NCBI GenBank assembly: GCA_963693315.1
Contig: OY856186.1
Span: forward strand, 135,290,428 to 135,354,427
Reading direction: 5' to 3'
Origin: Diogma glabrata
Lineage: Eukaryota; Arthropoda; Insecta; Diptera; Cylindrotomidae
Length of the DNA stretch: 64,000 nt
Every line of letters starts with the position of its first letter. Position 1 is the stretch's first letter. The notes beneath the pieces were generated by a model. It saw only the letters and a program-made list of their open reading frames with translations. It did no database searches and was not told where the DNA came from. Positions 33,367-47,640 of this stretch are shown here, piece by piece. Both the position numbers and the translations under genes were made by a program.

Positions 33367-33506
33367 TATTCACAACAGTTATTTAGAATTATTTATGTAT
33401 AGAAATAAAGAATTTCTATCACAGTTAATTGACAAAAATATTTCAATTTAATTTACAAAAAATGATTTTAATTACTTGTGTACTCAACGAGTTCACAAAC
33501 CAATGA

Positions 33507-33520
33507 CACTAATTGGACTA
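33507..33520. repeat. Target-site duplication of LINE (right)
   Basis: CACTAATTGGACTA, identical to 29062-29075. Confidence 0.88.
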
Positions 33521-35395
33521 TTTAATTCTAAATTGATTTAATTGTAACCAATTTTAATATCAGTAAAATCGGTTCCACTTGTCCCCATTGTAATCTTGAA
33601 TCAGCTCTTCTTTTTATTGTTGTCCAACAAATTATCAGGACACCTTTCCTCAACGTAATTAGCAATAATAAATAGCTATCATAATTTTCTCACAACTTTC
33701 ACGTAAACTACATTTAAAGTAAATTGGTTTTCTTTTACAAGCGTTATTGCAAGTAACACTTAATTCCGGCCTAAATATTATTAAATAAAACGCAAACCTG
33801 AATAGGGCAATAAAATACAATTCAAGTTTGTACGGTAGAACCTTATATAATCTAAACTGAATAATGAAATTCATTTGATGTTATATATTCACCGTGAAAG
33901 TTTGTTAATTGTGATTAAATAAATTAAGTTTGCCACATAAATATTTCTCAAAATGAAAGAAATATATGGGAATTAATTCCTACTAAGTTAACTAAGTTAA
34001 AGTTAAATTGTATTAAGCCAAGTTTCTCTATTTCTTGTTTCTAGTTTGGCTCAGTTTAGTTTTGTATTTCTTACGGAATCAAATCCTAACAAATCTATAA
34101 TTACGAATGGATTGCCAAGGTCCTGTATCACCCAAGTTTATAATATAAGTTGTCGGGATATATAACGGAACGGAATAATAATAATAAAGGAAACGACAAG
34201 ACATCTTAGTGGCACAATATTTTTTAACGCTGTTTGCTCTGCCTTGTATTGACAAAGTTGTCGAGATTATTCAATAGTGCAATGTTTAGCTGGTCAGAGG
34301 AAAGAAAATATTAGTCTTCTACAAGAATAATTAAATCGACCAACTAACAAGATTTATTAAGTCGACCAACTTGCAAGATTTTATTCAACTTTTAATCGCA
34401 AGTTTATTTTTGTTGTCAGAATTATTTTTATATTGTGTTAGAGAATTATTTTTGTATTTATATATGTATATATATATATATATATATATAAGTGTTGATC
34501 GATTTAATTTAATTGATATTAATCTTTTGTAAAGTTTAAGAAAAGTAACTAACCATAACTTTAAAGTAGCGTGATTTATTTAGGTGAGCGGAGTGACTAC
34601 TAAAAGCGCTTTTAGATGTTAACACCAGCTCAGGTAAGCGTAGTATAATTTACCTTATTAATTACTTATAAAAAAATTAAATTTTCTTAAATGCTTAACA
34701 TAATTTAAATAATTTTTGATTAGAGTAAACATGTTTAATTTTGATGTTTCTGTTTCTCTGAATATACAGTAATAATTATGAATTCAAATTAATTTTTCTT
34801 ATTGAGTCATGAAGGATTGAAGTGTCGGTGGCCTGTTTTCCTCCTTTAAACATGTAAATTCGCAGTGTATTAGTGTGACGTGATGTGTGACAAGTTTACA
34901 ATTTTATTTATCGGTTTAGTTTTTACGTGCAGCATACATTATATCATGTGAGCCATTGACCAAAATCCACCCCAATTCTCCCCTGTTGTCTAGCGGGTCA
35001 AATAATGCTGCGGTTCAATTTATTAGGCTAACATGATCTGTTAAGATTACCGTTATCATTTAACGGATAACCTTACATAATTAAAAGTTGCACTACTTAA
35101 ATTTAGAAAACAAGACGTAAACTCAAAAAAAATTCATCTTTTTTTCGATATTCACGAGCGAATTGACACAAGGTAACAGAGCCCAAGAGTTTACATGGGT
35201 AGTAAATTCTTTTTTTGTTTTTTTAAATTAACTAGCACGGCACAAACAGATAGAAAAATTTGTTTTGTTAACTAAATTGAAACTAATAAATTTGCACTAA
35301 ATAAAAAAATTTTTGACTAATGGCACTAGTTATTTTAATTTAATTAAGAATTTGCTACTTAAACCGAACTTAAATTAAATAGCAAAACCGTGAAT
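33521..35395. other. AT-rich intergenic DNA, no recognised gene
   Basis: It contains a short (TA)n run at about 34463-34490. The dispersed string TTTACATGGGTAGTAAATT lies at 35190-35208. At 35210-35380 are degenerate repeats like those left of the LINE. No coding region is supported. Confidence 0.45.
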
Positions 35396-35626
35396 TCAAT
35401 TCTTATCAACTTTTACAAATTTATGTTGTAAGGAATCAAAAATTTTCATTTTATTTAAAATGAAATTAAGATAAACTACTAAACGTCTGCACTTAATTAG
35501 GAAAATTTTTCTTACTGAATTTTTGGAAATAAAAATAGCTTTTCTCTGTATTTGATTCATAAATCTGGTAGTTTTGATGCCATAAGTTGTAGTAATATTT
35601 TGAAAAAATGTTGTGTTGTTGTCCAT
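35396..35626 (-). pseudogene. Penelope-like element ORF, N-terminal start of a following copy
   Basis: The minus-strand frame starts MDNNTTFFQN and contains RKIFLIKCRRLVVYLNFIL. This is the type of FL-x-KCR-x-x-x-P/L-F-I motif seen near the N terminus of Penelope-like reverse transcriptases. It lies downstream of the 3' end of another Penelope-like copy in the same orientation, the arrangement expected for tandem Penelope units. The frame breaks off soon after, so only the head remains. Confidence 0.5.
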
Positions 35627-35829
35627 ATTTGTATATTAAATACCGTGTTGCAATCTTCCACGTAGTTATATATGCAAATTTTGATCATAAATATATAATC
35701 AATTTATATTTAATATCTCTTCGACTTTTAATATTATTCAAATATTTTAATAACTGAAGTGTTTATAGTCGAAAATGTTGTTTTTTTAAAAATTATTTAA
35801 AAGAAGTTTTATTTATTTCTATAAATCCT

Positions 35830-35872
35830 ATATTTCGACTGCTAATTACTGTCATCTTCAGGGATTCTATAA
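35830..35872 (-). ncRNA. Hammerhead-ribozyme-like core in Penelope 3' region
   Basis: On the minus strand CTGAAGA (core CUGANGA) is followed by an imperfect stem (GAC...GTC) and GAAA. This order matches the conserved core of hammerhead ribozymes, which are known in Penelope-like elements. Pairing of the outer stems was not established, so the call is tentative. Confidence 0.35.
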
Positions 35873-36189
35873 ACATACAACAGCATTTTAAAATTTTTAA
35901 ACAAAAAATTTTTTTTGAAAATAATTTACAAAAAACAAATAAAAGTTATAAAAATAACTTCAAAAAACCATCGAAAATGAATAAAAAATGAAACTGAAGA
36001 AAAATTTAAAATATTAACAAATTATATAAACCAAATAGTTTTTTTCCTATTATCTCAAAAAATGTTTATGTTAATAAAACTTTCTGAAAACAAAACATTT
36101 ATATAAACTGATAGATCAAATGATAGATCAAATTTGTTTACAAAAATCAAAGGAATAGTTGATAAAATTTTTTTACAATTTTGACAAAG

Positions 36190-36895
36190 TTAAGATAAAT
36201 TTTTGCAAAAATGTTTTTTCAAAATAGGAAAATAAATATCACTAATCTTCCTCAAATCCGTTTTGATATTAATGCTATTATCATGTTTTAAAATTTCTGT
36301 TGACTCCAAAAATTCTCTTTTCAATTTATTTTGTCCAGTTAGTAAAACTTCAACAGATTCAAAATTAAAATGTTCAACATCACCTTCCTTAAATTTTGCT
36401 AAGCCATGAGAAACTAAAGAAGTTTGCCCATGCTTGTCCGTTAAATTTCTTTCAGTAAATTTTAATTGTTTGAAATTTAATGATTTGTTTTTTATTTGCT
36501 TTTTAATATTAGGATTTTGCGAGTTATCAATTATCATGTTGTGGTAGTCATTCATATGTTATGTTGTTTTGTCCTAAAAAATAATTTCTTGCTGGTTTGA
36601 CCAATATAACATTTATTGCATGGAGGATTACACTTAATTTTATAAACAACACACGATTTATCCCATATATTTAATGAATCTTTAGTTTGTGTGAAAACTT
36701 TTTTTAACAGCTATTTATTGGTTTCAAAGCAATGTTGATATTGTAATTTTTAGCAATAGATTTAATTTTTTCCGATAATTTGGGAACATATTTCAATCCA
36801 TTAAAAAATTTTGTTGTTGTAATTGGTAAATTTTCGGAACAATTTTGTGTAGTTAAAATTTCTTTTTCATTTAAGGCAATCATAATTGCATTATT
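36190..36895 (-). pseudogene. Penelope-like element, C-terminal RT tail and GIY-YIG endonuclease
   Basis: In pieces on the minus strand one reads FNGLKYVPKLSEKIKSIAKN (36690-36830), then VYKIKCNPPC with CNKCYIGQTS and a following FFRTKQH (36571-36650). After a frame break the piece at 36190-36555 continues from MNDYHNM to ILKKHFCKN. The VYKIxCxxC...YIGQTxxxLxxRxxxH pattern is the GIY-YIG endonuclease of Penelope-like elements, used to nick the target. The RT core is absent, because the segment starts at the LINE tail at 36896. Frame breaks make it non-functional. Confidence 0.75.
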
Positions 36896-37374
36896 TATTT
36901 ATTTATTTATTTATCACAGGATCTTGTAAATCCCTATTGACAATAGTTAACAACAAAAAAATACATAATGCTAGTGATACAACACATTAAAATAAATAAC
37001 ATTATAATTAAATATTAATTATATAAAATAATTAATACAATATTCAATAATTAATATTAATATAACCAAGTATCAATTATTAACATAATTAATTAAAACT
37101 AATTAACAAATTTAGAACAAAAACTATTAATACAATAATTATCAGAACACTGAAAACAATAAAAATATAAACATATACTTAATTAAACTATTCAAAAAAT
37201 ACTTTTTTGAGAGATTTCTTGAACAAGGGCTTAGAAATATTAAAATCAAAAGATGAAAAGAAATCATTAAACTTTCTGCAAGCAATATTTAATGGCTTAT
37301 TTTTACCGTAGTTTGTGCGCTGAAAATCAATTTTAATAAATTGTCTGTCACGAAGCACACGCATTGGAACATAT
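36896..37374 (-). pseudogene. LINE 3' end remnant with (AAAT)n tail
   Basis: The TTTATTTATT run at 36893-36915 on the plus strand is an (AAAT)n tail of a minus-strand LINE. Upstream on the minus strand, at about 37200-37370, translation gives LRDRQFIKIDFQRTNYGKNK followed by PLNIACRKFNDFF. This matches the end of APE-type LINE ORF2 proteins, in a worn state. Its upstream part is cut off where gypsy copy C begins. Confidence 0.6.
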
Positions 37375-37991
37375 TGTAATAAACTTCGTCCAGAATGGGT
37401 TAATTTAATTTACTCATAAATAACCAATACATTCTGCAAAGATGAATTAAAAGTTAACTCTTTTTAACTAATACAATTTGCATAAATTAATGTAAATTAA
37501 ATTTGTTATACAAAAGTTTACATTAATGAAAGTAGGTGTGGCCTATTCTTGATGTACGTACTACGTAATATTGATTACTAGAAACTACAGTGAGTACCAG
37601 AAGATTCTGCTTATTTGTTTTTGCATATAAATAAGCGAACAAAATATCAGATAGTCAGTTTTCATTTTGCAATTAAAAGTGTTTTACAAATATTCGCAAG
37701 TATAAGAAATAATCGGTGGTACTTGAGCCTGGGTACTAATAGTGAAATAATTTGAACCTAGTGGAATAGTAAATACAGATTTTACGATTCCGAATATTAT
37801 TGATTCAAATTGTGGAAAAGCGGTGAAGTTTATCGTGCATAAATTGGAGACCCTGGAATTTATTGTAATTAATATCGGAAGTTGCTGTAACTGGTTGATA
37901 AATAAAGTTTGAGATTTTGTTAACCAAAGATCCGTCTTTTTACTGTCATATTTGCTCAACAATCTAAAAGAACCAACGAAGAGTCGTTACA
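37375..37991 (+). repeat. 5' LTR of gypsy copy C
   Basis: Begins TGTAATAAACTTCGTCC and ends GAGTCGTTACA; 617 bases. It matches, inverted, the LTRs of copies A and B. No partner LTR remains on the right. Confidence 0.85.
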
Positions 37992-37992
37992 G

Positions 37993-38009
37993 TGGTGTCA
38001 GAAGTGGGA
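37993..38009 (+). other. Primer-binding site for tRNA-Leu (copy C)
   Basis: TGGTGTCAGAAGTGGGA, complementary to the 3' end of a tRNA-Leu (ending ...CTTCTGACACCA). It starts one base after the LTR. The same site is present at 44492-44508 (copy A) and next to the 5' LTR of copy B. Confidence 0.75.
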
Positions 38010-38020
38010 TTATTGAAACA

Positions 38021-38812
38021 ATGGTCAGGGCAGTAAATATTAGTGATCTCAGCCAGACCCAGCTGAAGGACGAGTTGAGGAAAAGGAATGCTAAAATCCA
38101 TGGAACGAAGGCAGAACTTGCATTCCGGCTGCGTAAAATTTTAGAAGAAGCAGGTGAAAACACAGAGGTCATAGAAATAGAGCCAGAGGAAGCTCCGATT
38201 TAGAATGCCCCAACAATTGATCCGATGATGGTGTTGATGAAAGAAATGATGGCACAGCAACAACAACAACTTGCTGATATGATGGCCAAACAAGGAAACA
38301 ATCTGATGGCCCGACAAGAGAAACAGGCAGCAGAACAAAAAGTAGAGCAACAACAACAACTTGCTGATATGATGGCCCGACAAGAAACCCAGGCAGCAGA
38401 ACAAAAAGTAGAGCAACGACAACAATTTGCTGATATGATGGCGAAGCAAGAAGGTCTACGTGAAGTAATCGAATCACGTTTATCCAGTGCAGAGGTGAAA
38501 ATCAACAACATGGAAAGGGAGCTGCGGAAAGTTACCGAAGAACATGAAGAGAAATTACGCAATCTTTCGAGTGAATTCCGCCAAGAAATATTACAAGTGA
38601 AGTCAGGTAACATAATCAATCCATCAACTACTTCAGCTCCAGCTAGAGTGAAAACACCCGCATTTGATGGATCTACATCGTATCGAATATTAAAGATGCA
38701 ATTTGAGATAGCAACAACTGGGGTTGATAACCAGCAAAAAGCAAATGCGCTTATATTGCCATTGAAGGGACCATGCTGCTCTAAAATGGTTATTACAATT
38801 CAAATTTCCTGA
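38021..38812 (+). pseudogene. Gag of copy C: SAP domain, coiled coil, truncated
   Basis: The likely start is the ATG at 38021, just after the primer-binding site. Residues 1-45 form a SAP domain (ISDLSQTQLKDELRKRNAK, GTKAELAFRL). A TAG at 38201 interrupts the frame where copies A and B have a CAG codon. The frame then resumes with a glutamine-rich repeat (LADMMA-type, Q runs) and a coiled coil. It ends in the Gag capsid-like part (FDGSTSYRILKMQFEIATTG). At about 38770 Gag jumps directly into RNase H sequence through a short GGACC match, removing the zinc knuckle, protease and most of RT. Confidence 0.8.
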
Positions 38813-40159
38813 AGGACAAGCAGCAAGATGGATAGAGATCCTGCAGAACTACGACTTCAAAGTTGAACACCGCAAGGGAAGGGTCCATGGTAACGCCGAT
38901 GCCTTGTCTAGAAGACCCTGTTTAGAGGAACGCAAGTCCTGTAGCAGAACTAAGGGAAATGAGGCAATGAAAGTGAGCCAAATCAAGTTCCAAACTCCTG
39001 GGATTGGTGTACCGAGGCAATTAAAAAAGAGCAGCTAGAAGATCCAGCTATGGCTCCAATATTGAAATGGAAAACCGAGGGAAGGCGACCGGAGTGGAAA
39101 GAGGTAGCACCTTAAAGTACGGAGGTGAAATGCTACTGGGCGCAATGGGACTCACTATTGATGGACAACGGGATACTAAAAAAGGAAATGGGAGTCCGCT
39201 GATGGAAAGAAAGTGTTAGAACAACTGGTGTTGCCATTAAGTCGAGTAGAAGAAGTACTGGGAAAGCTGCATGGAAGTACTTCTGGAGGACACCTGGGAG
39301 TCAATAAAACCCTAGCCAAAGTAAGGGAGAGGTTTTATTGAGTAAGGTATCGAACCGACGTAGAGCAATGGTGTCGGCGATGCGATACTTGTGCAGCGAG
39401 CAAAGGACCAAAAACTGGAACTCGAAGAGAGATGCAACAGTACAATGTGGGCGCCCCAATGGAGAGAATTGCTATAGACATCGCGGGGCCATTTCCGGAA
39501 ACGACAAAAGGTAACAACGATATCATGGTGGTCATTGATTACTTTACAAAATTGCCGGAAGCGTATGCGATACCGAACCAGGAGGCAGTTACGGTCGCTG
39601 AAACGTTAGTCTTCGAATGGATTTGCAGATATGGAACACCGCTCGAGTTGCATACGGACCAGGGAAGGAATTTCGAATCTCAACTGATGGAAGAGCTGTG
39701 CAGAACACTCGACATTAGAAAAACACGAACTACACCTATAAACCCACAATCGGATGGCATGGTAGAACGGTTCAACCGAACTATGGAAGAACATTTGTCG
39801 AAGGTAATGGAAGCCAACTAAAGAAATTGGGAGAAGGATCTTCCGTCATTCTTGATGGCCTATCGTAGCGCAGTGCACGATACGACATGTGAAACGCCAG
39901 CGAATGCCATGTTCGGAAGAGAACTACATCTTCCTAGAGACATTGAGTTCGGCATCACTGGAGGTCTGGTATCTACGAAAACAGATTATGTGGGACAACT
40001 AAGGGAGAAGATGAATCAAATCCATCAACAAGTTCGAGACCACATTAAGATTGCCAGTGACAAAATGAAAACCAGGTACGACATAAATGCAAATAGTGGC
40101 GGTTTTCAAGAAGGAGAATTGGTATGGCTATACAACCCCAGGAGAACTAAGGGAAGATC

Positions 40160-40166
<7 letters not shown>
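38770..40166 (+). pseudogene. RNase H end and integrase of copy C, broken
   Basis: The segment after the deletion reads the end of RNase H (ALKWLLQFKFPEGQAARW in another frame), a linker, then the integrase. An in-frame TGA near 39341 replaces a tryptophan before the zinc-binding histidines and cysteines. The DDE core reads on in 39432-39821 (IDIAGPF, HTDQGRNF, MVERFNR) until a TAA at a glutamine codon. A final piece at 39852-40166 ends in the GPY-type tail region (LYNPRRTKGRSP). An extra A upstream also shifts the frame. The lesions near 39180 and 39341 are shared with copy A. Confidence 0.8.
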
Positions 40167-41706
<1,540 letters not shown>

Positions 41707-41717
41707 CTGCCCTCCAT

Positions 41718-42629
41718 TTAGTTTTGTTCGTTCCGAAAAATATCAACTATCGCATTGGTGCTGTTACCATGGTGCGGTGCCAACCTTTGCAGATGTATCA
41801 CTTTCATCTTGGTACGGGGTCCCTTTTGGATGCGGTAGATAACATCATTAATTCGTTTGATTATTTTATATGGACCTTCCCAATCTGGCTGCAGCTTGGG
41901 TGATCTTCCCTTAGTTCTCCTGGGGTTAAATAGCCATACCAAGTCTCCTTCTTGAAAACCGCCACTATTTGCATTTATGTCGTACCTGGTTTTCATTTTG
42001 TCACAGGCAATCTTAATGTGGTCTCGAACTTGTTGATGGATTTTATTCATTTTCTCCCTTAGTTGTCCCACATAATCTGTTTTCGTAGATACCAGACTTC
42101 CAGGGATGTCGAATTCGATGTCACTAGGAAGATGTAGTTCTCTTCCGAACATGACATTCGCTGGCGTTTCACATGTCGTATCGTGCACTGCGCTACGATA
42201 GGCCATCAAGAATAACGGAAGATCCTTATCCCAATTTCTTTGGTTGGCTTCCAATACCTTCGACAAATGTTCTTCCATGGTTCGGTTGAATCGTTCTACC
42301 ATGCCATCCGACTGTGGGTTCATGGGTGTAGCTCGTGTTTTTCTAATGTCGAGTGTTCTGCACAGCTGTTCCATCAGTTGAGATTCGAAATTCCTTCCCT
42401 GGTCGGTATGCAACTCGAGCGGTGTTCCATATCTGCAAACCCATTCATTGACTAACGTTTCAGCGACCGTAACTGCTTCCTGGTTCGGTATCGCATAAGC
42501 TTCCGGCCATTTTGTAAAGTAATCAATGACCACCATGATGTATTTGTTACCTTTTTTCGTTTCCGGAAATGGCCCCACGATGTCTATCGCAATTCTCTCC
42601 ATTGGGGCACCCACATTGTACTGTTGCAT
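41718..42629 (-). pseudogene. Integrase catalytic core and C terminus (copy A)
   Basis: A 303-codon open stretch covers the DDE core (AIDIVGPF, HTDQGRNFESQ, MVERFNRTMEEH) and the complete C terminus, with YDINANSGGFQEGDLVWLFN and the GPY motif WEGPYKI. Integrase inserts element DNA into the host chromosome, and the GPY module assists target binding. The upstream zinc-binding part is separated by an in-frame TGA and a frameshift, so the enzyme would lack its N terminus. The C terminus is intact here, while copy B has a 17-base deletion at the YDINAN position. Confidence 0.85.
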
Positions 42630-43254
42630 CTCTCTTCGAGTTCTAGTTTTTGGTCCTTTGCTCGCTGCACAAGTATCGCATCGCCGACACCATTGCTCTA
42701 CGTCGGTTCGATACCTTACTCAATAAAACCTCTCCCTTACTTTGGCTAGGGTTTTATTGACTCCCAGGTGTCCTCCAGAAATACTTCCATGCAGCTTTCC
42801 CAGTACCTCTTCTACTCGACTTGATGGCAACACCAGTTGTTCCAACACTTTCTTTCCATCAGCGGACTCCCATTTCCTTTTTTAGTATCCCGTTGTCCAT
42901 CAATAGTGAGTCCCATTGCGTCCAGTAGCATTTCAACTCCGAACTTAAAGGTGCTACCTCTTTCCACTCCGGTCGCCTTCCCTCGGTTTTCCATTTCAAT
43001 ATTGGAGCCATTGCTGGATCTTTTAGCTGCTCTCTTTTAATTGCCTCAGTACACCAATCGTCTGGAGTTTGGAACTTGATTTGTTTCACTTTTATTGCTT
43101 GACTTCTCTCAGTCCTGCTACATGACTTGCGTTCCTCAATACAGGGTCTTCTTGAAAGATCGTCAGCGTTACACTGTATCCTTCTCTTCCGGTGTTCAAC
43201 GCGGCAATCTCCTTCCTTTTTGACATCCACTTGCTTGTTTGAAAGGTTCATCAA
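42630..43254 (-). pseudogene. Fused protease tail, RNase H end and integrase zinc region (copy A)
   Basis: The piece at 42859-43254 begins with a protease-tail segment (MNLSNKQVDVKKEG) joined directly to the end of RNase H (VEHRKRRIQCNADDLSRRPC). RT and most of RNase H are deleted. An extra A at about 42885 then shifts the frame, and an in-frame TGA near 42720 interrupts the zinc-binding part. It cannot give a working product. Confidence 0.8.
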
Positions 43255-43286
43255 CCGGACTGGAACTCCTCCTTCTTTTGCTGCTA

Positions 43287-44480
43287 CTAGTGTTTTGCAT
43301 TACCGTCTGATGTGAGACGGCCTAACTGCCCACAATTCCAGCATCTTACTCTGCTAGATCTTCGTCGTTGTTTTCGTTGAGGTTTATCTTCCAAACTTTT
43401 GACATGCATGATCACTTCATCAAGCGCTGCCTTTAGTGGCTCTTCAGAAACTTCCATCTTACGTACTCTATCTGAGCCATGCGCTCTTTTTCCAGCTTCT
43501 ATTTGTAGGGCCAATGCTAAGACTTCCGCAGGTAATTTCTTTCCGCTTAGATACAGCTGATTTCTCATTTGTACATCTCGAAGAGATTTGATGAATGTAT
43601 CAGCTGCCAGTTCGTGTCGATGTTCAGCGTTATAGTTCGGATATGACAGATTAACCAGCCTCACAATGTCAGCCTCTAGTTCTTGCAAAGTTTCGCTGAT
43701 TCCTTGTTTTCGTGTTTTGAGCTGCATGCGATGGAGAGCTTGCATATGACTTTCCCCATATCATACTTCTAAGGCCTCCATTATCTTGCTGTAGTCACGC
43801 TCTGTCACTGATAGTGTTTGCAAAATTTCAGGAGCAAGTCCCTTCAATGGCAATATAAGCGCATTTGCTTTTTGCTGGTGATCAACCCCAGTTGTTGCTA
43901 TCTCAAATTGCATTTTAAAAATCTGATACGATGTAGATCCATCAAATGCGGGTGTTTTCACTCTAGCTGGGGCTGAAGTAGTTGATGGATTGATCATGTT
44001 ACCTGACTTCCCTTGTGCTATTTCTTGGCGTAATTCACTCGAAAGTTTGCGTAATTTCTCTTGTTCTTCGGTAACTGTCCGCAGCTCCCTTTCCATGTTG
44101 TTGATTTTAACCTCCGCACTGGATATACATGACTCGATTACTTCACGTAGTTGTTGATCTAATTTTTGTTCTGCCGCCAGTTTCTCTTGTCGGGCCATCA
44201 TATCAGCAAGTTGTTGTTGTTGCTCTACTTTTTGTTGTTGTTGCTGTGCCATCATTTCTTTTATCAACACCATCATCGGAGCAATTGCTGGGGCATTCTG
44301 AACCGGGGCTTCCTCCGGCTCTATTTCTATGACCTCTGTGTTTTGGCCTGCTTCTTCTAAAACTTTACGCAGCCGGAATGCAAGTTCTGCCTTCGTTCCA
44401 TGGATTGGAGCATTCCTTTTCTTCAACTCATCCTTCAGCTGGGTCTGGCTGAGATCACTAATATTTACTGTCTTGACCAT
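43287..44480 (-). pseudogene. Gag of copy A: SAP domain, coiled coil, capsid-like region
   Basis: The likely start is the ATG at 44480, just after the primer-binding site; the longer open frame runs back into the LTR. It has an N-terminal SAP domain (ISDLSQTQLKDELKKRNAP), a glutamine-rich segment shorter than in B and C, and a coiled coil. Next come the capsid-like region and the start of a zinc knuckle (RVRCWNCGQLGR). A TGA at about 43760 replaces an arginine codon, and the knuckle's last two ligands are lost at a deletion. The reading frame is otherwise continuous, unlike copy B. Confidence 0.82.
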
Positions 44481-44509
44481 TGTTTCAATAATCCCACTTC
44501 TGACACCAC

Positions 44510-47382
<2,873 letters not shown>

Positions 47383-47393
47383 TTGCCCTCCAT

Positions 47394-47618
47394 TTAGTTT
47401 TGTTCGTCCCGAACAATATCAGAGATCGCATTGGTGCTGTTACCTTGGTACGGTGCCAACCTTTGCAGATGTATCACTTTCATCTTGGTACGGGGTCCCT
47501 TTTGTATGCGGTAGATGACATCATTAATTCGTTTGATTATTTTATATGGGCCTTCCCAATCTGGCTGCAGCTTGGGTGATCTTCCCTTAGTTCTTCTGGG
47601 GTTGTATAGCCATACCAA
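47394..47618 (-). pseudogene. Integrase C-terminal GPY module (copy B), cut off by a frameshift
   Basis: The frame reads VWLYNPRRTKGRSPK and WEGPYKIIKRINDVIYRI, the GPY/F module of Ty3/gypsy integrases, and ends at TAG-type codons before the polypurine tract. In copy A this is continuous with the integrase core. Here 17 bases at about 47647 are missing, which puts this part out of frame. Confidence 0.82.
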
Positions 47619-47640
47619 TTCTCCTTCTTGAAAACCGCCA

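Larger units (their letters stand above)
29076..33506 (-). mobile_element. Full-length Jockey-type LINE, both ORFs open
   Basis: A 4431-base non-LTR retrotransposon is bounded by the exact 14-base duplication CACTAATTGGACTA. On the minus strand it has a 5' leader of about 140 bases, ORF1 (457 codons), ORF2 (887 codons, overlapping ORF1 by 17 bases) and a 3' region of about 270 bases. It ends with AATAAA close to a (TTA)n tail. Nothing essential appears to be missing, so it may be competent for retrotransposition. Confidence 0.88.

Noticed and set aside
38141..38619. Minus-strand frames antisense to Gag (repeat HHISKLL / SCCCC peptides; similar at 44129-44360 and 51860-52184)
   Set aside because: They mirror the glutamine-rich Gag repeat in the other strand.
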